DNA from: Deltaproteobacteria bacterium | GTDB lineage: Bacteria > Desulfobacterota > Deferrimicrobia > Deferrimicrobiales > Deferrimicrobiaceae | NCBI GenBank assembly: GCA_025357175.1 | Contig: JANXPS010000110.1 | Coordinates: 1-9,858, forward strand | Reading direction: 5' to 3' | DNA length: 9,858 nucleotides | In this document: positions 1-5,540 of the stretch, piece after piece | Numbering within the stretch: position 1 is the first letter of the stretch | Layout of the letters: every line of letters begins with the position of its first letter | Position numbers and translations under genes: made by a program | Notes under the pieces: model-generated | Databases searched by the model: none | What the model was told of the DNA's origin: nothing | What the model saw: the letters and a program-made list of their open reading frames with translations, nothing else

Positions 1-893
1 TGTACACGGTGCCGGGGCAGGTGTTCTACAACGCCACCCGCCGGCTGGTGCTGCAGGGCGTCGACGGGGTCGTTTTCGTCGCCGACTCGCAACGCGGCAT
101 GGAGGGCAGCAACGAGGAAAGCCTGCGGAACCTGATCGAAAACCTGTCCACCTACGGCAAGAACCTCGATGAACTGCCCTTCGTGCTCCAGTACAACAAG
201 CGCGACCTGAAAAACGTGGCGACCATCGTCGAGATGAACGCCTACCTCAATCCTAGAAACGTCCCTGTACAGGAGGCCGTCGCCGTCAGCGGCCCGGGCG
301 TCACCGAGACGCTGGTCGCTGTGTCCCGTCTCGTCTTCGGTCACCTTCGAAAGACGCTGCTCATGCCGGGAGACGACCAGGGACACGAGGAACTGGGGCA
401 GGCAGGCAACGACACGATCGACCGGGAGTTCGGCGCCATGCGAGGGGGGCGACAGTCCGCCAAATCGCCATCCGAACCCGAACCGATGGAGGAAATAACC
501 GACCTCGAAGAAATCCCCGAGGAGCCGAAGGAAGAGGAAGGGCTCCCGTGGCCCGGGCCGACTCAGATCCCGGACGAGATCGAATTCGAACAGACCGCAT
601 ACGCGCCGATTCGGCAAGCAGAGGGCCTTCAACCCGCGGTTACGTTCGACGAGCTGGAAGAGATCGAGGTCGAGATCGAACCGGCCGAACCATCGACCGC
701 ATACAAGCCATACCAGCCCCTGACCGGCGCGAACGTTTCGATCGAAGCCGAAGGGGGAGGGCTTTCCTTCCTCAAGTTCGAGACGCCGATCGTCGATGGC
801 GGCGGCAACGCCGTGCTTCCGGCGCTGTTTCTGGACGGCAGCGGAAACCCGGTCCGAATCCGGATCAAGATCCAGATCGAAGAAGGGAGCTGA
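1..893 (+). CDS. mglA: MglA-type polarity GTPase, 3' part, with long acidic C-terminal extension
   Basis: The gene enters from the left edge, reading in frame from base 3, so the P-loop and switch I lie outside. The first visible residues, YTVPGQVFY, are the MglA version of the G3 motif, with Thr-Val-Pro-Gly in place of DxxG. They are followed by GVDGVVFVADSQ and the G4 guanine-binding motif NKRD at 195-206. MglA is a small Ras-like GTPase that sets cell polarity and switches motility or type IV pili between poles, usually with the GAP MglB, which is not visible here. MglA proteins are normally about 195 residues and end near base 360 in this reading. This one continues for about 177 more residues: a Glu/Pro-rich, probably disordered stretch (about 480-700), then a Gly-rich, probably beta-stranded end with alternating hydrophobics (RIRIKIQIE). 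The stop is 5 bases before the next gene, so the two are probably co-transcribed. Family assignment is firm; the role of the tail is unknown. Confidence 0.9.
   Translation, partial: YTVPGQVFYNATRRLVLQGVDGVVFVADSQRGMEGSNEESLRNLIENLSTYGKNLDELPFVLQYNKRDLKNVATIVEMNAYLNPRNVPVQEAVAVSGPGVTETLVAVSRLVFGHLRKTLLMPGDDQGHEELGQAGNDTIDREFGAMRGGRQSAKSPSEPEPMEEITDLEEIPEEPKEEEGLPWPGPTQIPDEIEFEQTAYAPIRQAEGLQPAVTFDELEEIEVEIEPAEPSTAYKPYQPLTGANVSIEAEGGGLSFLKFETPIVDGGGNAVLPALFLDGSGNPVRIRIKIQIEEGS
883..889 (+). promoter_or_regulatory. Ribosome binding site of the GAF/GGDEF-like gene
   Basis: AAGGGAG lies inside the last codons of the mglA-type gene, 9 bases before ATG 899. It supports that start over the much longer upstream open frame, which would run through the mglA gene in another frame. 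Confidence 0.65.
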
Positions 894-898
894 ATCGA

Positions 899-2338
899 AT
901 GCCGGCCGACTTCATCAGGAGATGCGGCGAGTTGATGCGGCCGGGACGCCCGATCGAAGATCGCCTCCGGGATTTCACGAACCTGGTCGGGCAGTTCATC
1001 CCGGGCTCGCACGCGAGCCTGATGCTCTTCGATCGGGAATCCGACGATTTCTTCCTGAGAGCCACCAATCTCCGCCTTCCCCAGAACCAGCAGGAATTTC
1101 AGTTCGGCGCCAAAGGGACCGTCGCCGCGCTTGCATTGCGGGAGGGCCGTCCGTTGACGCTTTCCGAAATCAACCGCACCGCCGGATCGCAGGGACGGGG
1201 CGAAATGATGTTCCTGCCGCTCAGGTTCGGCGGCGAACCGATCGGCGTGCTGGCCGTCGAGAGCGTCTCCTCCGGCGGAATCCTGAAGGATCGGGCCGAC
1301 GCACTGGCCGAAGCCGCCGCCATGCTATCGGATGCGGTGGGGACGTCGCTTCGCGAGGAATCAACCGCGCTGCGCATGACCAAGATAGCCGCCATCAACG
1401 AAGCGGGCGTCAATATCATCTCGACGCTCGACCTTGGACGCCTCCTCAAACTCGTCGCGACAACCGCCGGGCTCATCATGGAGGCCGAATCGTGCGTGAT
1501 CCGCCTTTTCGATCCTGAAACAGGTCGGTTCGCGATCCGGGAATTCCAGGGGATGAAGGCCGAGAGCGAACAGAAAGAACTTTTCCGGATGGATACCAAG
1601 GCGGTTACGCAACTGCTGAAGGGCGCTCCCTCCGTCCTGGTCCGCGACGTCTCCGAAGATCCCGGGTGGCGTGAATTCGCGGGCCTTGCGCGAACGATGA
1701 TCTGCCTTCCGCTGAAAAACGCGGACCAGGTGATCGGGACGCTGTCCGTTTTCGACAAGTTTCCCCTGAAGACGTTCTACCCCGCTTCATTCGGCATCGA
1801 GGACCTCGCGACATTCGAAAAGTTCGTCCGCTATTGCGAGAAGGCCGTCGCCAACGCCATTACCTTCGAACGGAACGAGAAACTCAAGAGTCTTGACGAG
1901 TTGACGGGCCTTCCGACGCTCAAGTACTTCCAGGAGCGCCTGCTCCACGAAATCAGCCGGGCAAAACGTTTCCGGAGAAGACTGGTGCTGATGATCTGCG
2001 AGATCTCCCCGAAGATGGAGGGGGGAGAGCCCGTATCGGCCTCGAGAAACGACGCCGTCGTCCGGCGGATGGCCAACGTATTCCGGTTGGCGCTTCGTGA
2101 ATACGACATCCTGGCCCGGATCAACGACCGGAAGTTCGCGATGCTGCTGCCCGAGGCCGAAGACGGCAAGACCAGCGCCATCCCCCGCATCAAGAAAGCG
2201 ATCCTCTCCGATGTCGAGGAGATGCGCAAGAAGACCCGGGGAATTTCCGTCGACGTTCACTTCGGGCACGCCTCGTTCCCCGAAGACGGGGACGACCACG
2301 AAAAACTGATTTTCAAGTCCAACCTCATGAAAGCGTAG
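899..2338 (+). CDS. GAF-GAF sensor protein with degenerate GGDEF domain
   Basis: A 479-residue cytoplasmic protein with no membrane segment. Two GAF-type sensor domains are suggested at about residues 20-155 and 165-320. The first contains a MMFLPLRFGGEPIGVLAVE core strand pattern and the second MICLPLKNADQVIGTLSVF, both typical of GAF domains. A GGDEF-like domain follows from D333 (DELTGLP, a canonical GGDEF N-terminus) to the end. Its active-site loop reads NDRKF at residues 409-413 where an active diguanylate cyclase has GG(D/E)EF, although the flanking AR and FAMLLPE fit the family. The metal-binding Asp of the early strand also appears replaced (LVLMICEIS). It is therefore probably not a cyclase, and may act as a ligand- or partner-binding pseudo-enzyme. 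Its position 5 bases after the mglA-type gene suggests a shared transcript and possibly a shared polarity or motility role, which is inference. The ligand of the GAF domains cannot be told. Confidence 0.85.
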   Translation: MPADFIRRCGELMRPGRPIEDRLRDFTNLVGQFIPGSHASLMLFDRESDDFFLRATNLRLPQNQQEFQFGAKGTVAALALREGRPLTLSEINRTAGSQGRGEMMFLPLRFGGEPIGVLAVESVSSGGILKDRADALAEAAAMLSDAVGTSLREESTALRMTKIAAINEAGVNIISTLDLGRLLKLVATTAGLIMEAESCVIRLFDPETGRFAIREFQGMKAESEQKELFRMDTKAVTQLLKGAPSVLVRDVSEDPGWREFAGLARTMICLPLKNADQVIGTLSVFDKFPLKTFYPASFGIEDLATFEKFVRYCEKAVANAITFERNEKLKSLDELTGLPTLKYFQERLLHEISRAKRFRRRLVLMICEISPKMEGGEPVSASRNDAVVRRMANVFRLALREYDILARINDRKFAMLLPEAEDGKTSAIPRIKKAILSDVEEMRKKTRGISVDVHFGHASFPEDGDDHEKLIFKSNLMKA

Positions 2339-2343
2339 GCGAT

Positions 2344-2796
2344 ATGCACCCGGGAAAAGTCGTGGCGGTTTCGGTTTCAGACCGCAAGGGTCAGAAAAAA
2401 CGTCCTGTTCCCTTTGCGCAGCTCGTAGCGGATCACGGGCTCGAAGGCGATGCGCACGCCGGCACCTCCGGACATCGGCAGGTGAGTCTGCTCGCGGTCG
2501 AAAGCGCCGACAAGATGCGGGCGAAGGGCGTTCCGGTCGGGCATGGCGATTTCGCCGAAAACCTGACCGTAGAGGGGGTCAATCTGCTGTCGCTGCGGAT
2601 CGGTGAGAGACTGCGGGTGGGCGAGGCGCTGCTCGAAATTTCCCAGATCGGCAAAGAGTGCCACGATCGCTGTGCGATCTATCAGCAGATCGGCGACTGC
2701 GTCATGCCTCGCGAGGGCATTTTCGGACGCGTCATTCGGGGTGGCCGCGTTGCCCCCGGCGACATCGTGGTTTTCGAACCCGTCGAGGGATTGTGA
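2344..2796 (+). CDS. Small MOSC-domain protein
   Basis: A 150-residue single-domain protein. MOSC domains are named after the C-terminus of eukaryotic molybdenum cofactor sulfurase and are predicted to bind or carry sulfur for metal-sulfur cofactors. Visible family features are GLEGDAHAG (residues 32-40), HRQVSLLAVES, GDFAENLTVEG (68-78) and the conserved Cys region with C106, C110 and C119, the last in GDCVMPREGIF. C119 is the expected functional Cys. Length matches stand-alone bacterial MOSC proteins. The start at ATG 2344 is 5 bases after the previous stop, with only a weak AGG upstream. The stop overlaps the next gene, a MogA-type protein, by 4 bases (GTGA), so the two are translationally coupled. 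MOSC next to MogA/MoaB fits a role in molybdenum cofactor maturation or sulfuration; the exact substrate is unknown. Confidence 0.9.
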   Translation: MHPGKVVAVSVSDRKGQKKRPVPFAQLVADHGLEGDAHAGTSGHRQVSLLAVESADKMRAKGVPVGHGDFAENLTVEGVNLLSLRIGERLRVGEALLEISQIGKECHDRCAIYQQIGDCVMPREGIFGRVIRGGRVAPGDIVVFEPVEGL

Positions 2797-3281
2797 TCCG
2801 CGCCGCAGTCGTCACGGTGTCGGACCGCTCCTTCCGGAAGGTGCGTGACGACCTGTCCGGTCCGGTCGTCGCCGGAATTCTCGAACGGCTGCCGGATGCC
2901 GCGATCGTCCAGCGCGTCGTCGTCCCGGACGACAAGCGGTTCCTCCGCCGGGTTATCCGATATTTTTCCGATGCGCTTGCCCTCGACCTGATCGTGACCA
3001 CCGGCGGGACCGGTGTCGATCCGCGCGACGTCACGCCCGACGCCACGGCCGAGATGATCGATCGCGACATTCCGGGAATGGCCGAGGCCATGCGCGCGGC
3101 CAGTCTCGCGTCGGTGCCCACCGCCACTTTCTCCCGTGCCGTCGCAGGCGTCCGGGGCCGGACGCTGATCGTCAATCTTCCCGGCAGCCCAGCCGGCGCC
3201 CGGGACAACCTTCTGGCGATTCTGGAAACGATGCCCCACGCCATCGACAAGATACGGGGTACGGGCGGGGATTGCGTCTAG
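2793..3281 (+). CDS. mog: MogA/MoaB-type molybdopterin adenylyltransferase family protein
   Basis: A 162-residue cytoplasmic protein of the MogA/MoaB family, which activates molybdopterin by adenylation before molybdenum insertion. Start GTG 2793 overlaps the MOSC stop (GTGA) and puts the typical N-terminal strand AAVVTVSDRS right at the start. The family's molybdopterin-binding motifs are present: TTGGTGVDPRDVTPDAT at residues 69-85 with D76, and NLPGSPAG at 128-135. Length matches MogA or MoaB (about 165-195). These two paralogues are hard to separate by eye, so the symbol is tentative. GAGGGA lies only 2 bases before the GTG, a short spacing, and translation probably depends on coupling to the MOSC gene. 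The gene ends 20 bases from the convergent minus-strand gene, and no clear terminator hairpin is seen between them. Confidence 0.92.
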   Translation: MIRAAVVTVSDRSFRKVRDDLSGPVVAGILERLPDAAIVQRVVVPDDKRFLRRVIRYFSDALALDLIVTTGGTGVDPRDVTPDATAEMIDRDIPGMAEAMRAASLASVPTATFSRAVAGVRGRTLIVNLPGSPAGARDNLLAILETMPHAIDKIRGTGGDCV

Positions 3282-3301
3282 AAGGGCGGACTCGTCAGCT
3301 C

Positions 3302-3604
3302 TCACTCATCCGGCGGCAATCCCGCCACCAGGCCGCCGTCGTCAGGCGCGCCGAGGCCGCCTTCCCCCAGCGTTATCGATACGTAAAGTAGTCCGAGGCG
3401 ACGAAACCCTTCATGGATGGCATCGGAGATTTCCGGGTCCGATAAACGGGTGATTTCGTCCGGGGAGACTTCGATCCGGGCGGCGGATCCTTCGATGACG
3501 ACCCGGCAACCGGCGAATCCCAGTTCGCCAAGGAGCGCTTCGCAGTCGCCCGACCGTGTCACCTTCCCTGCGCCGATCCCCCCGTCACTTGCAGAGCATG
3601 CCAT
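3302..3604 (-). CDS. Stand-alone LarE C-terminal-like domain protein
   Basis: A 100-residue protein that resembles, from my memory of the family, only the C-terminal part of LarE, the ATP-dependent sacrificial sulfur transferase that makes the nickel-pincer cofactor. The matching pattern is G-x-x-(V/I)-T near residues 13-16, then E-x-L-L-x-x-L-G-F (22-30), R-V (34-35), ARIEV (42-46), and LGLLYVSITL (about 70-79) where LarE has LGF-R-Y-V-T-L-D-L. The N-terminal PP-loop (SGGxDS) of LarE is absent, and so is the usual GYRTG tail, replaced by a Gly/Asp-rich end. ATG 3604 lies inside the last codons of the upstream PP-loop gene (20-base overlap), with GAGG 6 bases ahead, so translation is coupled. 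It could be a genuine partner subunit of that PP-loop enzyme or the remnant of a larE gene. The open frame and tight coupling favour a functional protein. Confidence 0.68.
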   Translation of the reverse strand: MACSASDGGIGAGKVTRSGDCEALLGELGFAGCRVVIEGSAARIEVSPDEITRLSDPEISDAIHEGFRRLGLLYVSITLGEGGLGAPDDGGLVAGLPPDE

Positions 3605-4652
3605 CCTGAACCTCGCTGAAGTCGTCGTCGCGCGGGACGAGAATGTCGCGCGGTTCCCCCGGGGAAACGATCCGGACGAGAAACGGCGACGCCGTATCCG
3701 GCTTGGTGTACCGACTGTAGATCTTGGCCAGCAGCGCCATCGGTTCCGGTTCCCATTTTGTGCCGAAAATGGCGACCGAGGGGCCGGGGCAGCCCTGCGA
3801 ATAATAGACGGTCGGAAAGGGGGACCGTTCCTGCATCGCGGCGCAGAGCGATTCCAGACGACGGTTGGTTTCCTTGTTCTGGGAAACGACGACCTTGCGG
3901 CCGTCGGCCAACCGGAAGTGCCGCCCCACCTTCAGCAGGTTCAGGTCGGCCATCGTCACGTCGTCCGAGTGGTCGAACAGGTCGCGCACCTTGATCGCGA
4001 AGGTCTTGTCGGCCAGAAGGCACCCTCCGGCCGGGCACGGATAGTCGACGACCCCGAGATCTTCCGCCAGTGCGATCTGCTCCTTTCGCGACCGGCCGGT
4101 GATGCCGAGCAGCTTTTCGCGGTCGACCCACCCCTCGCGTTCGGGGAGAGTGGGTTCGAAATGGTGTGCCGACAGCGGTCTTAGCACGATGTCGCGGCAT
4201 CCGGAGTGCTTCTCGATGAAATGGATCGAATCCGCGCGTTGCGACATGGGGCGCTGGCCGATCACTTCACCGGTCACGAGGAAGGACGCGCCGATCGAAG
4301 CCATGTACGTCTTCGCCGTCCGGAAGGTGTAGATCCGGCAATCGATGCAGGGGTTCATCCCCGTTCCCCGGCCGTGGGACGGGTTCCGGATCACATCGAC
4401 GTAGTCCTGCCCCTTGACGATCGTCTTGATCGGGATCCCCATCTCGACCGCCACGACCTGTGCCTGGGAATGGCAACCGGCTCCGTTCGAGTCTCCCCCG
4501 CGGGAGCAGGTGCAAAACGGGGAGGTGAAATGGAGCGCGTGCAGTTCGATTCCCTGGTCTGCGATCATCCGGGCGGCAAGCGTGCTGTCGAGCCCCCCTG
4601 AAAGGAGAATGACGGCGCGGCGCGGCGATGATGTCGGGTCTTTCGGAGTCAT
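3585..4652 (-). CDS. ThiI/MnmA-like PP-loop ATP-pyrophosphatase with NFACT-R-like C-terminal domain, probable RNA thiolation enzyme
   Basis: A 355-residue cytoplasmic protein. The PP-loop SGGLDS (residues 18-23) binds ATP and adenylates the substrate. Candidate sulfur- or metal-handling cysteines are C47 and C49 (FCTCS), C60, C102 and C105 (MNPCIDCR, resembling the MnmA active-site loop), and C206 and C211 (YPCPAGGC). FLVTGEVIGQ (124-133) matches the ThiI/MnmA ATPase core. After about residue 216, GRHFRLADGRKVVVSQN (243-259) followed by TNRRLESL resembles the NFACT-R (DUF814-type) RNA-binding domain; fusions of this domain with ThiI-like PP-loop domains are known in bacteria and archaea and are thought to thiolate RNA. 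Such genes are often misannotated as tRNA methyltransferases. There is no THUMP domain, so it is not classical ThiI. ATG 4652 has a strong ribosome site and follows the E1 gene by 18 bases. The target RNA position is unknown. Confidence 0.85.
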   Translation of the reverse strand: MTPKDPTSSPRRAVILLSGGLDSTLAARMIADQGIELHALHFTSPFCTCSRGGDSNGAGCHSQAQVVAVEMGIPIKTIVKGQDYVDVIRNPSHGRGTGMNPCIDCRIYTFRTAKTYMASIGASFLVTGEVIGQRPMSQRADSIHFIEKHSGCRDIVLRPLSAHHFEPTLPEREGWVDREKLLGITGRSRKEQIALAEDLGVVDYPCPAGGCLLADKTFAIKVRDLFDHSDDVTMADLNLLKVGRHFRLADGRKVVVSQNKETNRRLESLCAAMQERSPFPTVYYSQGCPGPSVAIFGTKWEPEPMALLAKIYSRYTKPDTASPFLVRIVSPGEPRDILVPRDDDFSEVQDGMLCK

Positions 4653-4661
4653 GCGGTACGA

Positions 4662-4670
4662 CTTCCTTCC
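4662..4670 (-). promoter_or_regulatory. Ribosome binding site of the PP-loop gene
   Basis: Read on the minus strand this is GGAAGGAAG, immediately after the stop codon of the upstream E1 gene and 9 bases before ATG 4652. It fixes the start of the PP-loop gene. Confidence 0.7.
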
Positions 4671-5462
4671 TTAGGTGTAATCGGATCGGGAGAGCGGGGT
4701 ATGCTGCCGGCGGTCATCGCCGCAAACGGGGCAGGCCGCATTCCGGGGCACATGGGTCACGTTGATGGCTCCCGTCAATGTGTCGATCGTCAGCAGCCTC
4801 CCGGAAAGCGGTTCGCCGGCACCGGTAAGCAGCTTGACGATTTCCATCGCCTGCCACGATCCCAAAATGCCCGCCGCGGCGCCGACGATACCGACCCGGG
4901 CGGAACCGATCGAGTCCTCGGGCGCGGGAATATCGGGCAGGAGACAGCGAAGGCATGGTCCCTGTCCGGGAATGATCGTAAGCAGCTGTCCCCCGAAACG
5001 GAGCACCCCCGCATGGACGAGGGGTGTTCCCGTCAGGACGGCGGCATCGTTGCACAGGAATTTGGCCGGGAAATTGTCGGTCCCGTCGACGACGGCGTCG
5101 TAAAGGTCGAACAGGCGGCATGCATTGTCGGCCGTCAGCAGTTCCGGGTATGCGTCAATGGGCATGTCGGGCCGGAATGCGGAAAGCGTTTCCGCCGCCG
5201 AAGCCGTCTTCCAGGACCCTACGTTGGCTGCAGGGTGCAGAATCTGCCGGTTGAGGTTGGTCGCATCGACACGGTCGCCGTCGATGATGCCGAGCCGTCC
5301 GACGCCCGCTGCAGCCAGGTATAAAAGCGCAGGGGATCCGAGCCCCCCGGCTCCGACGACGAGGACCGACGAGGCGGACAGCTTTTCCTGCCCGGCGACG
5401 CCGATCTCTTCAACGAGGATGTTCCGGCTGTAGCGCAAGAGGTTGTCTTGAGGCAAGGTCAC
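4671..5462 (-). CDS. MoeB/ThiF/HesA-type E1-like adenylyltransferase
   Basis: A 263-residue E1-like enzyme. The family adenylates the C-terminal Gly of a ubiquitin-like sulfur carrier (MoaD, ThiS or similar) for molybdopterin, thiamin or other sulfur transfer. The ATP-binding loop is GAGGLGSP (37-44), then DGDRVDATNLNRQ (61-73) and DGTDNF (126-131). R13, R72, K85 and D129 sit one residue before the catalytic R14, R73, K86 and D130 of E. coli MoeB. Four zinc cysteines are present: C170/C173 and C244/C247. The position corresponding to the conserved thioester- or disulfide-forming Cys of ThiF and MOCS3/Uba4 is S187 (GSARVGIVG). There is no rhodanese domain. Start GTG 5462 gives the usual N-terminus (LLRYSRNILVEEIG); no ribosome site precedes it. 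First gene of a three-gene minus-strand operon with the PP-loop and LarE-C genes. No carrier protein gene lies in the window, so MoeB, ThiF or another specificity cannot be chosen. Confidence 0.9.
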   Translation of the reverse strand: MTLPQDNLLRYSRNILVEEIGVAGQEKLSASSVLVVGAGGLGSPALLYLAAAGVGRLGIIDGDRVDATNLNRQILHPAANVGSWKTASAAETLSAFRPDMPIDAYPELLTADNACRLFDLYDAVVDGTDNFPAKFLCNDAAVLTGTPLVHAGVLRFGGQLLTIIPGQGPCLRCLLPDIPAPEDSIGSARVGIVGAAAGILGSWQAMEIVKLLTGAGEPLSGRLLTIDTLTGAINVTHVPRNAACPVCGDDRRQHTPLSRSDYT

Positions 5463-5540
5463 GGGGATGATTATACCGTAGAAATCCCGCCGGCTCCTGT
5501 TAGCATAGGTTTACAGACGGATACCGTCGGACCATGGGGG
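5463..5540. promoter_or_regulatory. Divergent promoter region between the E1 operon and the class V aminotransferase gene
   Basis: This 78-base gap separates two divergent transcripts. On the plus strand, TAGAAA (5479-5484), a 16-base spacer and an extended -10, TGTTAGCAT (5498-5506), make a plausible sigma-70 promoter. An alternative, weaker plus pair is TTGAGG (5448-5453) and TATACC (5472-5477) with an 18-base spacer. On the minus strand, a perfect TATAAT (5475 to 5470) lies 7 bases before GTG 5462 but has no recognisable -35. If used, it would start the transcript at or next to the start codon, giving a leaderless message, consistent with the missing ribosome site. These are motif matches only. 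Confidence 0.4.

Noticed and set aside
548..898. Long in-frame upstream extension of the GAF/GGDEF-like gene (Arg-rich)
   Set aside because: It lies over the mglA tail in another frame, has an Arg-rich composition typical of antisense or shifted reading of GC-rich DNA, and the ribosome site plus homology support ATG 899.
3282..3301. Terminator between the convergent mog and LarE-C genes
   Set aside because: The 20 bases hold no stem with a following T-run. A small GGCGG/CCGCC inverted repeat nearby lies inside the coding region and has no T-tract.
5469..5476. GATTATAC octamer shared by the two divergent promoter regions (also 9713-9720)
   Set aside because: It is largely a consequence of both sites holding a TATAAT-like box on the minus strand; two copies of 8 bases do not support a regulon.
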